A stretch of 43,249 bases of DNA from [Flexibacter] sp. ATCC 35208 (GTDB lineage: Bacteria; Bacteroidota; Bacteroidia; Chitinophagales; Chitinophagaceae), in NCBI RefSeq assembly GCF_001975825.1, contig NZ_MTKN01000019.1, positions 1-43,249 on the forward strand, read 5' to 3'. The translations under genes were made by a program, and so were the position numbers. This document shows positions 7,742-15,967 of this stretch, piece by piece. Under the pieces are notes generated by a model. The model made no database searches and was not told where the DNA came from. It saw only the letters and a list, made by a program, of their open reading frames with translations. Each line of letters starts with the position of its first letter. Position 1 is the stretch's first letter.

Positions 7742-8927
7742 TCGCCTGTATAAACTGTTGCAGGGCCTGTACATACAATTCCTTTTGCTGCAGGTATTCT
7801 ACCATATTAGACACGCCTAATGCCAGTTCCTGATTAGCAATATTATACACCTCTTCATTGTATTTAAAAGCCTGTTCTGCTGCTGTAAACTGGCTTTGTG
7901 CATTGATCGCATTCAGGTAGTATTTTTCAATATTAGCGGCCAGTGTTGTCTTTGTATCATTCAGATTGATCTGTGCCTGACCAATGTTGATCTTTGCATT
8001 TTCTATATTGGTCTTGTTTTGTCTTTTAGAAAAGATGGGAACTGATAATGAAATGCCTGCCTGCTTATAAAAACCATTTCCTAACCCGGAAATATCATTG
8101 AAATAACTACTCCCAATCGTGCCGCTCACACTCAGTGTAGGATAATAACCCGCCTTTGCTTTAGCAAGCCCCAACTGCGCCACCTGTATTTGTAACTGGT
8201 TTTCTTTTACTTCCGGACGGTTATTTAAAGCATACTCCTGTACCGCTGCCAGTGAAGGAACTTCACTTTTTGAAATGATCGTATCTGGTGTAGCAATTTC
8301 AAACTGAACTTCTGTGGGTAATTGTAATAATTGTTTTAGTGACAGCAGGTCCTGTTTGATGGTATTTTCCGCAGAGATCAGGCTATATTCATCATTGGCT
8401 AACTGCGATCTGAGTTGGGTGACATTTTTTCGCGCCACGCTTCCCACAGCAAGCTTTTGCTCTCCCTGTTCCAGTTGTGCCTTTGAGGTATTCACTACAT
8501 TTTGCTGGTATACTGCGGTTTCCTTATCCAATAATATAGTGAGGTAGTATTGAATAATATTTAGAGTGATATCATTCTCAGTAGCCATTACATTTTGATT
8601 CGCTGCTTCGAGGGAAAGTTGTTTCTGCCGTATGTCTTTTTGCAGGTAGCCACCTTCATAAAGGGTGAGTGCCGTATTCAAAGTATATGATCCAATATTG
8701 AGGTGCTTCTGGAAATACTGTGTAGCGGAGCCGGACAAACTGGGTAATTGGGCCGATTTGGACAGGTAATAGTTCTGCTGTGCTGTTTGCTGATTGTACC
8801 GCTGGGTATTGACCTGTATATTGTTCTTTTGGGCAAATGCAATACAGGTAGCCAGATCCCATCTGACCTGTGCTGTTGTAGGTCGCCCAACAAGTAAACA
8901 AAATATAAGGATAGCATTTCTGATCAT
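7686..8927 (-). CDS. TolC-family outer-membrane efflux protein (MacB-type system)
   Basis: At 413 aa it carries a signal peptide (MIRNAILIFCLLVGRPTTAQ) and two OEP repeats. Each has the long helices and short beta strands of TolC; GASxSVPIFSKRQNK-like and NLNDTKTTLAANIEKYYLNAINAQSQF segments are typical. It forms the outer-membrane exit duct for the MacAB-like pump encoded next. It is first in the pump operon, directly after the LytTR regulator gene, with three 21-bp-spaced direct repeats in the 93-bp gap. Its 3' end is duplicated in tandem downstream. Confidence 0.92.
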   Translation of the reverse strand: MIRNAILIFCLLVGRPTTAQVRWDLATCIAFAQKNNIQVNTQRYNQQTAQQNYYLSKSAQLPSLSGSATQYFQKHLNIGSYTLNTALTLYEGGYLQKDIRQKQLSLEAANQNVMATENDITLNIIQYYLTILLDKETAVYQQNVVNTSKAQLEQGEQKLAVGSVARKNVTQLRSQLANDEYSLISAENTIKQDLLSLKQLLQLPTEVQFEIATPDTIISKSEVPSLAAVQEYALNNRPEVKENQLQIQVAQLGLAKAKAGYYPTLSVSGTIGSSYFNDISGLGNGFYKQAGISLSVPIFSKRQNKTNIENAKINIGQAQINLNDTKTTLAANIEKYYLNAINAQSQFTAAEQAFKYNEEVYNIANQELALGVSNMVEYLQQKELYVQALQQFIQAKYNAALTIKVYEFFYNQQ

Positions 8928-8966
8928 GCCCCAAAGAAAGTAAGGAGCAATGGTCTAAAAAAGCAG

Positions 8967-9018
8967 GTTCGATACGACAAGGTCGGGAACCGATAGGAAG
9001 GGATTAAAAATAGATAGG
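8967..9018 (-). promoter_or_regulatory. three direct repeats at 21-bp spacing upstream of tolC (candidate LytTR sites)
   Basis: On the minus strand the sites read CCTATCTATT (9018-9009), CCTATCGGTT (8997-8988) and CGTATCGAAC (8976-8967), each offset by exactly 21 bp. The first begins 2 bp beyond the stop codon of the LytTR regulator gene, and the last is 40 bp before the tolC ATG. LytTR-domain proteins are known to bind direct repeats about two helical turns apart. The same arrangement precedes the RND operon at 27160. Confidence 0.6.
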
Positions 9019-9020
9019 GG

Positions 9021-9749
9021 TTATACCCACTTACTCAGAAAATCCTGGAATACGACCTTATATTGTTCTGTAATGGGGATGGTCAGTTGATGGATCTGCA
9101 CCGAAGTTTTGGTAGTAGCCCGTACTTTATCAAGGTTAATGATATATGACCGGTGAAGGCGCAGGAACCGGGCAGGAGGGAGCTTGTCTTCCAGTGCTTT
9201 GAGACTGGTCAGGGTCATGAGTTGTTTGTCTTCATTATCAAGGTAAACTTTTACATAGTCTTTTAATCCTTCAATGTAAAGGATGTCATCCAATAGTACT
9301 TTTACCAGCTGGTATTCCACTTTGAAATAGATATGCTGTTTTTCACTTACAACGACAGGGGCAGCTACTCCCATTCCAAAATACTCCAATGCTTTTGTCA
9401 CCGCTCTTGAAAAATCGGTATAACTAAATGGCTTTACGAGATAATCCAGTGCGGCTACTTTGTAACTCTCCAATGCATATTTGTCAAAGGCGGTTGTAAA
9501 GATCACGCGGGTATTCCGCCGCTGCTCTGATTGTGCAATGATCTTTGCCATGTCCATACCACTAAGGTCTGCCATGCGGATGTCGAGGAAGATCAATTGA
9601 ATGTCTGGTTGTGAATGCAATACTTTCATAGCTTCCACTGCGCTGTTGCATTTGGCCGCTAGTTGCAATGAAGGTGTCATGGCAATATATTGCGTAATTA
9701 TATCCAATGCTATTGGTTCATCATCTACCGCGATGCAGTTGAGTATCAT
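9021..9749 (-). CDS. LytTR-family response regulator
   Basis: The 242-residue regulator has a receiver domain with acidic pair Asp9/Asp10, phospho-acceptor Asp56 (FLDIRM), Thr86 and Lys106 (YLVKPF). A LytTR DNA-binding domain follows at about 140-240 (YFKVEYQLVKVLLDDILYIE... and RLHRSYIINLDKV). It is phosphorylated by the LytS-type kinase whose gene overlaps it by 4 nt (9746-9749). Its likely target is the adjacent tolC-macA-macB-type operon, given the 21-bp direct repeats immediately after its stop. The signal is unknown. Confidence 0.94.
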   Translation of the reverse strand: MILNCIAVDDEPIALDIITQYIAMTPSLQLAAKCNSAVEAMKVLHSQPDIQLIFLDIRMADLSGMDMAKIIAQSEQRRNTRVIFTTAFDKYALESYKVAALDYLVKPFSYTDFSRAVTKALEYFGMGVAAPVVVSEKQHIYFKVEYQLVKVLLDDILYIEGLKDYVKVYLDNEDKQLMTLTSLKALEDKLPPARFLRLHRSYIINLDKVRATTKTSVQIHQLTIPITEQYKVVFQDFLSKWV

Positions 9750-10765
9750 GCGATGGCCAGTTTTAAGTGTATGCTGAATTCTTTGTTCGCTTTATTATCG
9801 TCTACGACCAGGGTATGCCGACCTGGATATAGCAGGTTGAGGCGGCGGCGTGTATTGGTTAGTCCGATACCGTTGCTTTCTTCCAGTTCGCCCCCTCCGG
9901 AACCGAACGAGGAATTGCGGACTTCTATTTCTATTAGATTGTGGGTATGGGCGACGCTCATAAAGATAAAGCTGGGGTATATACTACTGATCCCATGCTT
10001 ATAAGCATTTTCTATAAAAGGGAGAATGATCATCGGCGCTATGGGCACGTCCTCAATAAAAGCGGGTTTTTCAAAGATAATCTGTACATCAGGTGGTACC
10101 CGCAATCGCATCAGCTTATTATAACTTTCTACAAATTCCAGCTCTTTTTCCAGTGTTGTATTTTCACTATGGTACAATACATACCGCATCATATGAGAAA
10201 GCGTATAGATAGAATCTTTCGCTTTCGCTGTATCTTGGTCTGTTAGTCCGTAAATAGTGTGTAAGACATTAAAGAAGAAGTGCGGGTTAATCTGTGTTTT
10301 CAGAAAGGCAAGCTCGCTACTGATCTTTTGGAGCTGGTCCTGCTGGATCTTTTGGGTAATGACGATGATCACGCCAATGCCGCAGACCAAAATTGTCATC
10401 AACACGGCCCCCATATCGCCTGTAGGAGAGGTATTGCCGGCGTTGCTGGCGGGAAGGTTCTTTTCTACGACTTCTGTAAAGCGGATGGCATTATCGAACC
10501 GGTTATTTAATATAGATGCCCCAAAGAGTACGGCCAATAGTACCAAAGCAAACAAGGCGCCTTTATTCCGGTATAATAATTTCGGTAGCAAGACCTTAAT
10601 TACCAGAAAATAGGCGCCTGTCCAATAGAGGAACAAAGAGAGCTGTTTGAACCAGACCTCGATGGGAAATGTATGTGAAAGGGTATAAAAAGGCAGGAAG
10701 GTGAAGACTACCAACCCTAGCAGCACCATGAAATGGGCGGAGAGGAATATTTTCTGAATGGTCAC
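9746..10765 (-). CDS. LytS/YehU-type sensor histidine kinase
   Basis: At 339 aa it has four predicted TM helices in the first about 140 residues (the third and fourth separated by a polar loop at 90-118). A His_kinase domain follows, with the phospho-acceptor His162 in TQINPHFFFNVLHT. The HATPase has an N-box PFIENAYKHG and a G-box NGIGLTNTRRRL. No separate periplasmic ligand domain is seen, as usual for this class. It pairs with the overlapping LytTR regulator (4-nt ATGA overlap). It is the promoter-proximal gene of the cluster; no exact TAnnTTTG box was found upstream. Confidence 0.93.
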   Translation of the reverse strand: MTIQKIFLSAHFMVLLGLVVFTFLPFYTLSHTFPIEVWFKQLSLFLYWTGAYFLVIKVLLPKLLYRNKGALFALVLLAVLFGASILNNRFDNAIRFTEVVEKNLPASNAGNTSPTGDMGAVLMTILVCGIGVIIVITQKIQQDQLQKISSELAFLKTQINPHFFFNVLHTIYGLTDQDTAKAKDSIYTLSHMMRYVLYHSENTTLEKELEFVESYNKLMRLRVPPDVQIIFEKPAFIEDVPIAPMIILPFIENAYKHGISSIYPSFIFMSVAHTHNLIEIEVRNSSFGSGGGELEESNGIGLTNTRRRLNLLYPGRHTLVVDDNKANKEFSIHLKLAIA

Positions 10766-10891
10766 TTTGAGCGTTCTATCTCTCTAAGTGACAAAAAAAA
10801 ATCCAGAAATGCAAATAGTCGTTCAAATACCGGGAAACCTGCAGATCCATCCGGGCGGCATTCACTTTCGATAACGCCAGTTATGGAGGCT

Positions 10892-10993
10892 TATAATTCC
10901 CTGTCGACTTATTGCTGTACTGCCAGCCATTTATTCGAATCCTATAATTCCCTGCCAACTTATTGCTGCGCTGCCAGCCACTTATTCAAATCC
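10892..10993. repeat. 51-bp tandem duplication of the esterase 3' end
   Basis: Copy a is 10892-10942 and copy b is 10943-10993. Copy b contains the last eleven codons and the TAA of the minus-strand esterase gene, ending NKWLAAQQ-stop, plus 17 bp of its 3' flank. Copy a is downstream of the gene and reads NKWLAVQQ-stop, with one synonymous Lys change (AAG/AAA) and one Ala-to-Val change. The two units are close to 90% identical and contiguous. Confidence 0.88.
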
Positions 10994-11583
10994 TCCAACA
11001 CCTGCTGATTGATCTGGTGGCCCATTCCATACTCATGATAGCTCAGTTGCACATGCATCCCTTCCAAAAACTCCTTGGCCTCTCTTGCATAATGGATCCC
11101 CAACGTACCATCGGCCGTACCATGCGATACAAACACCTGCAATTCAGGTGCCTGTTTCACCAAAACGGGCTTTACTTCTTCCAGTATCCTGCTACTTAAA
11201 ATAATAATCCCCTTTACCAGCTTAGGATCACTCAACCCTACCGTATAACTCATAATACCCCCCTGGCTAAAACCACCTAAATACACTTCATCCAAATGGT
11301 ACTTTGCCTTCATCTCTCCCACAAACTGCCTGATCAGCTCCCTGCTTTCCTTTTCCTGCTGTACATTATACACTGGCTTACCTGTAGAGAAGTCTACATT
11401 ATACCATGCATATCTGCCACCACCCATTGCAAAATGTCCTTGCGGACAAATCACATAATAATCCTTTGGTAAATAATCGACCAGACTAAACAGGTCCTTA
11501 TCATTACTCCCCACACCATGCATGAGAATTAACGCTTTCTTTTTTTCTGTCTTTACTGTTGGCTCATGAATCAAATATTCCAT
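10960..11583 (-). CDS. alpha/beta-hydrolase carboxylesterase (YpfH/phospholipase-carboxylesterase family)
   Basis: I choose ATG 11583 (MEYLIHEPTV, 207 aa). The longer frame to 11640 adds a hydrophobic leader of doubtful reality. The oxyanion-site HGVGSNDKD and the triad Ser106 (GFSQGG), Asp158 (GTADGT) and His189 (GMGHQI) identify a small cytosolic carboxylesterase, likely acting on short acyl esters. It follows the LigB-type dioxygenase gene by 58 bp on the same strand, a pairing seen in quinone and catechol detoxification loci (compare Bacillus mhqD/mhqO), which is inference. The gene end is duplicated downstream. Confidence 0.9.
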   Translation of the reverse strand: MEYLIHEPTVKTEKKKALILMHGVGSNDKDLFSLVDYLPKDYYVICPQGHFAMGGGRYAWYNVDFSTGKPVYNVQQEKESRELIRQFVGEMKAKYHLDEVYLGGFSQGGIMSYTVGLSDPKLVKGIIILSSRILEEVKPVLVKQAPELQVFVSHGTADGTLGIHYAREAKEFLEGMHVQLSYHEYGMGHQINQQVLEDLNKWLAAQQ

Positions 11584-11641
11584 GCTGTTCACTTGTTTTA
11601 AAAATGGCAAAAGGGCAACCAGATAGTAATACAAAGGCATA

Positions 11642-12514
11642 TTAACCGAATTTCACGGAAGTCATGGTCAGCGAACCACCTACCGCTTTATCGTTAAAGA
11701 ATGAGATATTATCCTTATTAGATTCCAGTCCCAGTGTATACATCAATGGGAGATAGTGATCCGGTGTAGGAATTGCCAGCAAAGCGCCTTTACCCAGTTG
11801 TGTATAGTTGATCAGCGGCTTGTGTTCACGGCTGCTGATGAGGTGTTTGAACTGGTTATTGATATCCAGTGCCCAGTCATACCCATATTCCTTATCATCA
11901 AGGCGATCCCATGCCACCATTCTCAGGTTGTGCACCAGGTTGCCGCTGCCGATGATCAGTACGCCTTTCCTGCGCAGGGCATACAGTTCTTTCGCCAGGT
12001 CGTAATGATATTGCGGACCTTTGGAATAGTCTATACTCAATTGCAGCACCGGGATGTTTGCCTCTGGATACATATGTCTTACCACCGTCCAGGTACCGTG
12101 ATCCAGCCCCCAGTCGTGATCGAGGGAAGCGTGAATCAGGGAAGCCGTTTCTCTGGCGAGGTCCGGACTACCGGGAGCCGGATATTGCACGGCGAAGAGT
12201 TCCTTCGGAAACCCGCCAAAATCGTGGATGGTTTTAGGATGCTCCATGGCAGTGATCTTCGTACCCTGGGTATACCAGTGGGCGGAGATCACCAATACGG
12301 CTTTGGGAGTTGGAATTTCCTTGCCCATCTGTGTCCATCTTCTGCTAAATTCAGTGTCTTCAATACCGTTCATAGGAGAACCATGTCCGATGAATAAAAC
12401 GGGCATCAGATGGTCGTCTTCCTGTAATGAATCAGTAAAGTTCCTGAATGCTGATAGCGTTGTCATACCAAATACTCCTGTTAATATCGATTTAATGAAT
12501 TGATTGCGTTTCAT
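11642..12514 (-). CDS. ygiD: extradiol ring-cleavage dioxygenase, LigB/4,5-DOPA dioxygenase (YgiD) family
   Basis: Start at ATG 12514 (MKRNQFIKSI, 290 aa) is preferred over an upstream start that lies in non-coding-looking sequence. Class III extradiol dioxygenase motifs are present: GHGSPM, SAHWYTQG, IHDFGGFP, HGTWTVVRHMYP and GSGNLVHNLR. They supply the zinc or iron ligands and the catalytic histidine. It would open catecholic rings such as DOPA-like compounds. Unusually, about 30 residues with a hydrophobic stretch (ILTGVFGMTTLSAF) precede the canonical domain and resemble an export or anchor signal, so it may act in the periplasm. It is followed 58 bp later by the esterase. Confidence 0.9.
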   Translation of the reverse strand: MKRNQFIKSILTGVFGMTTLSAFRNFTDSLQEDDHLMPVLFIGHGSPMNGIEDTEFSRRWTQMGKEIPTPKAVLVISAHWYTQGTKITAMEHPKTIHDFGGFPKELFAVQYPAPGSPDLARETASLIHASLDHDWGLDHGTWTVVRHMYPEANIPVLQLSIDYSKGPQYHYDLAKELYALRRKGVLIIGSGNLVHNLRMVAWDRLDDKEYGYDWALDINNQFKHLISSREHKPLINYTQLGKGALLAIPTPDHYLPLMYTLGLESNKDNISFFNDKAVGGSLTMTSVKFG

Positions 12515-12566
12515 GTTATACAAAAGTACCACATGAAGGAGGTTGGTCCCAATGATTTGGATCAAG

Positions 12567-12790
12567 AAATTACTTATGCTGGGAAATCGAACTTTTTATG
12601 CAGAAAGTGAATAGCCATCAGGGGTGCTAAAAATTACTTATGCTGGGAAATACGGCTTTTGATACAGCAGGTGAATGGCCATCAGGGATGCTAAAAATTA
12701 CTTATGCTGGGAAATACGGCTTTTTATGAAGAAGATGAATGGCCATCAGGGATGCTAAAAATCATTTATGCTGGGAAATACGGCTTTTGA
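12567..12790. repeat. 64-bp tandem repeats (three full plus the gene-borne copy) derived from the crp-type gene 3' end
   Basis: Units start at 12567, 12631, 12695 and 12759, exactly 64 bp apart. The fourth is the end of the minus-strand Crp-family gene, reading KSRISQHK with codons AAA TGA. The extra copies read the same C-terminal peptide (KSRISQHK twice, SSISQHK once), but all end AAG TAA, a synonymous Lys plus a different stop. Copies 2 and 3 differ at about 5 of 64 positions, so the amplification looks recent. The array fills most of the 247-bp gap to the next gene. Confidence 0.92.
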
Positions 12791-13343
12791 TGCGACTGAG
12801 GGTTTCGGGGGTCAATCCCAGATAAGAAGCGATCATATGTTGCGGCACTCGTTGTACAATATTGGGGTATACATTTACAAAGGCTTTGTACTGCTCATCC
12901 GGCGAAAGACTGATCATATCCCGGGTTCTTTTTTGCAGGGCGATGTATGCCTCTGTCATGAGTATACGGTTATACGTCTCATACTTCGGCATTTTCAGTA
13001 GCAGTTCTTCGTGGGCAGGGCGGCTGATAAGGCATAACTCACAATCTTCCAGCGCCTCAATGTTTTGGGTAGCAGGTTCTTCCCTGAGAAAACTACACAG
13101 ATCTCCCAGTGACCATCCTTCCAGCGCAAAAGCCGTAATATGCTCATGACCCTCCAGATCCGTCACATAAGTCCTGAGTGTACCTTTTTCGACCAGGGCA
13201 ATATAGCGGCAAATGTCTCCTTCCTGTAGGAAAAACTGGCGTTTCCGCAGGGTTTTAAGGGTTAGATGTGCTACTATTTCTGCTTCTTCCTGCGAGGTGA
13301 GGGCCACTTTTTCATTGACTTTGCTGAGAAATACTTCGTACAT
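12762..13343 (-). CDS. Crp/Fnr-family transcriptional regulator
   Basis: The 193-residue protein has an N-terminal cyclic-nucleotide-binding-like fold (about 20-115: RQFFLQEGDICRYIALVEKGTLRTYV). A short C-terminal helix-turn-helix region follows (VPQHMIASYLGLTPETLSRIKSRI). This is the common Bacteroidota Crp/Fnr subtype, with no FNR-type cysteine cluster and no certain cAMP-binding Arg-Ser pair. It is divergent from the acetylesterase gene with a 41-bp gap, so it may control that gene or its own promoter. The 3' end is amplified as a 64-bp array. Confidence 0.88.
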   Translation of the reverse strand: MYEVFLSKVNEKVALTSQEEAEIVAHLTLKTLRKRQFFLQEGDICRYIALVEKGTLRTYVTDLEGHEHITAFALEGWSLGDLCSFLREEPATQNIEALEDCELCLISRPAHEELLLKMPKYETYNRILMTEAYIALQKRTRDMISLSPDEQYKAFVNVYPNIVQRVPQHMIASYLGLTPETLSRIKSRISQHK

Positions 13344-13384
13344 GATCGCAAATTATATAAATTCCCTGTCTAAATGAATTTACA

Positions 13385-14779
13385 ATGTTTAGGTCTTTAA
13401 TAATTCCACTGGTGTTTGTAGCCTGTTTTTCAAATGCCTATGCTACCTTAAAACCCGTTAGCCTGTTCACTGATCATATGGTGCTGCAAAAAGGAGTCGC
13501 TGTTCCTGTATGGGGTACGGCAGATGAAGGGGCACTGGTTACGGTGCAGTTCAATGGTCAGTCCGTTTCTGCAAAGACGTTACAAGGCAAATGGATGGTG
13601 AGTTTGCAGCCATTGCCTTATGTTTCATCAGGTCAGGAAATGACGATTTACAGTGGCATTGATACTGTTCACATCCAGGATGTGCTGGTCGGCGAAGTAT
13701 GGTTGTGCAGCGGCCAGTCAAATATGGAACGCCAGCTGGGTCCACGCCCGCCACAGCAGCCGATCTATAACTGGGAGCAGGAGCGGGATGCCGCTAATTA
13801 TCCCCTGATCAGGGAGTATTATGTACCCCTGAAGTATTCGAAAGAAACGATCCCGGATGTCAATAATCACTGGACGGTATGTAGTCCGCAGACGGTGAGT
13901 GACTTCACGGCTGTAGGATATTTCTTTGCAAAGAATCTCTATGCAAAAATGCAGGTGCCGGTAGGGATTATTTTCTCTGCCTTTGGCGGTACACCGGCAG
14001 AAGACTGGACCAGTGTGGCCGCGCTGGAAGCCAATCCGAAACTGAAAGAGATGATTGGAAATTATGCAAAGACCATCGCCAGTGCCGGTTGGAAACCACA
14101 GGGACAATGCATGGGAGGTTTGTTTAATGGTATGATCTACCCATTGCTGCCTTATGCCATCAAGGGAGTGGCCTGGTACCAGGGGGAGTCAAATAGTGAC
14201 CGTGCGGAGCAATACCCGGAAATATTAACGACCCTGATCAGGAATTGGAGGATGGAATTTAAACAGCCCGAATTACCTTTTTTAATTGTCCAGATTGCCC
14301 CGCACAAGGGTATGAGGCCTGAGATCAGAGAAGCGCAGTTTTTGGTGGTTAAAAATGTCAGGAAAACAGCTTTGATAGTGACCACTGACTGCGGAGACTC
14401 CGCCGATATTCATCCCCCTCATAAACAACCTGTAGGAGAACGGCTGGCCATTGCCGCAGGTGGCGTGGTATATGGTGTAAAAGGGGAGTATAGCGGACCT
14501 GTGTTTGAGAAATTCAGTCAGGGGAAAGATGAGATAACGGTTAGTTTTTCTCATGCAGGAAAAGGATTGGTGGCAAAGGGAGGAAAGCTGACGGGTTTTG
14601 AGATCAGCAATGGAGAGGGCTATTATCCTGCGGAGGCGGTTATTCATGGGAATAAGATAACCTTGTCAAGCGAGCATGTGCTGCATCCTACATGGGTGCG
14701 GTATGGATGGAGTAATGTACCGGTGGTAAATTTGTACAATCAGGAGGGGTTACCGGCTTCGCCTTTTAGAAATAAATAG
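13385..14779 (+). CDS. secreted sialate O-acetylesterase-type SGNH hydrolase
   Basis: At 464 aa it has a signal peptide (MFRSLIIPLVFVACFSNAYA). A beta-rich N-terminal segment of about 80 residues is typical of sialate-O-acetylesterases. The SGNH blocks follow: SGQSNM with catalytic Ser112, SAFGGTPAEDW, WYQGESN, and the terminal DIHPPHK holding the Asp/His pair. It removes O-acetyl groups from sialic acids or acetylated glycans such as xylans in the periplasm or outside the cell. The 41-bp divergent gap to the Crp-type gene suggests shared control. A bidirectional terminator lies right after the stop. Confidence 0.92.
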   Translation: MFRSLIIPLVFVACFSNAYATLKPVSLFTDHMVLQKGVAVPVWGTADEGALVTVQFNGQSVSAKTLQGKWMVSLQPLPYVSSGQEMTIYSGIDTVHIQDVLVGEVWLCSGQSNMERQLGPRPPQQPIYNWEQERDAANYPLIREYYVPLKYSKETIPDVNNHWTVCSPQTVSDFTAVGYFFAKNLYAKMQVPVGIIFSAFGGTPAEDWTSVAALEANPKLKEMIGNYAKTIASAGWKPQGQCMGGLFNGMIYPLLPYAIKGVAWYQGESNSDRAEQYPEILTTLIRNWRMEFKQPELPFLIVQIAPHKGMRPEIREAQFLVVKNVRKTALIVTTDCGDSADIHPPHKQPVGERLAIAAGGVVYGVKGEYSGPVFEKFSQGKDEITVSFSHAGKGLVAKGGKLTGFEISNGEGYYPAEAVIHGNKITLSSEHVLHPTWVRYGWSNVPVVNLYNQEGLPASPFRNK

Positions 14780-14792
14780 CCTTTCAGCAATA

Positions 14793-14822
14793 AAAGCTTT
14801 GGCCCGTATGGGTCAAAGCTTT
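14793..14822. terminator. bidirectional terminator between convergent genes
   Basis: AAAGCTTTG (14793-14801) pairs with CAAAGCTTT (14814-14822), extended by CCC/GGG around a 4-nt loop. A-rich and T-rich flanks serve both the acetylesterase (plus) and the phosphoesterase (minus), whose stop codon lies inside the right arm. Confidence 0.85.
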
Positions 14823-15889
14823 ATTTCAAACTGATCTTCCATTGTAACAACTCCATCATCCGCAACTGAATAATAATCTCCTTTCATTACCAGCTGCACC
14901 CCTGTCTTCTCTATACTAAACCGTAGAAATCCATGCAGCTGATCGCAATAATTTTCCAGGGTAACACCTTCAAAAAGATCCAGCTTATTCGTAAATCTTG
15001 TATCAGACAATTCTGCTATCGGATGTAATTCATCATACCCGCCACCACCGGCTACTACAAAGCAAACAGAACGTCCACTATTATATTTTTTCACCAATCG
15101 CTGGTAATTATGTACGTGCCCGCTAAACACTATGTCCGGACGCACACCTGTCTCTTCAAAGATCCCTTCCAGCAAAGTGATCATGGGAATACTGGATCCG
15201 TGATTAATATCTGCAGAATAAGGTGCATGGTGAATACAAAGAACAAGGGCTTTGCCCGGCCGCTCTGCATCTGCACTACGTAGTTCGGCTTTCAGCCACT
15301 CCTGTTGTTCAGGTGTAACAATACCGAATTTTGGCACATTGCTATGCATGCCGATGATGTTCGCCAAAGGCGTTTTGAGTGTCCAGTAGACATTTGGCTG
15401 TATCATGCTTTTCCGCGCTATATCATTGCTGAATGGTACGGTGTTCGGTGCCGTATCACAAAACACTTTCACAAAAGGCTCCAGGCTATGATAAGGTGGC
15501 GCCGCCGGATTCACATCACTGTCATGGTTACCTGCTATAGCAAATATCGGTGCCGGATAGTTTTGAAACGGACCAAAGAATTGCCTGTAGTATTGACTGG
15601 CTTCACCATGGTTATATACCACATCGCCCAGGTGAAATAAAAATTGTGGAGGATTGTCCTGTTCAAATTGCGCCTGCATGGCTGTAATCACTTTCCGCTG
15701 AAAATCAGTGCTTCTGATACTACCTGTATCACCTGCAAGGTGAAAAGTCATCTTCTGTGTATTGATGTCCGGAATCACCTGCGCTATATCAAGTTGGTAA
15801 GGGAAAGGCCCTGTTGGGGCAGGCAAAGGCTGAAATTTATACGAATCGTCTGGCTGATCTCTCTTCTGAACCGGTGTGCTATATTTCAT
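14813..15889 (-). CDS. metallophosphoesterase, purple-acid-phosphatase-like
   Basis: At 358 aa the calcineurin-like phosphoesterase motifs occur in order: GDTG (53-56), GDVVY (88-92), GNHD (120-123), HHAPYS and GHVHNYQR. Together they supply the two-metal site. No clear signal peptide is visible at the chosen start, so it may be cytoplasmic. The substrate is unknown (phosphomonoesters or a nucleotide-type diester). It stands alone, convergent with the acetylesterase and divergent from the isochorismatase-family gene. Confidence 0.9.
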   Translation of the reverse strand: MKYSTPVQKRDQPDDSYKFQPLPAPTGPFPYQLDIAQVIPDINTQKMTFHLAGDTGSIRSTDFQRKVITAMQAQFEQDNPPQFLFHLGDVVYNHGEASQYYRQFFGPFQNYPAPIFAIAGNHDSDVNPAAPPYHSLEPFVKVFCDTAPNTVPFSNDIARKSMIQPNVYWTLKTPLANIIGMHSNVPKFGIVTPEQQEWLKAELRSADAERPGKALVLCIHHAPYSADINHGSSIPMITLLEGIFEETGVRPDIVFSGHVHNYQRLVKKYNSGRSVCFVVAGGGGYDELHPIAELSDTRFTNKLDLFEGVTLENYCDQLHGFLRFSIEKTGVQLVMKGDYYSVADDGVVTMEDQFEIKL

Positions 15890-15967
15890 GTCACAAAGAT
15901 AAATAATAATCTACCGGGTAGGTTTAAGGAAATATTATAAATTTAGGTTCGAAAAATCTAAGACATA

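Noticed and set aside
11756..12397. 213-codon plus-strand open frame opposite the dioxygenase gene
   Set aside because: It lies antisense to a well-supported LigB-type gene, has no family motif and is typical of GC-biased shadow frames.
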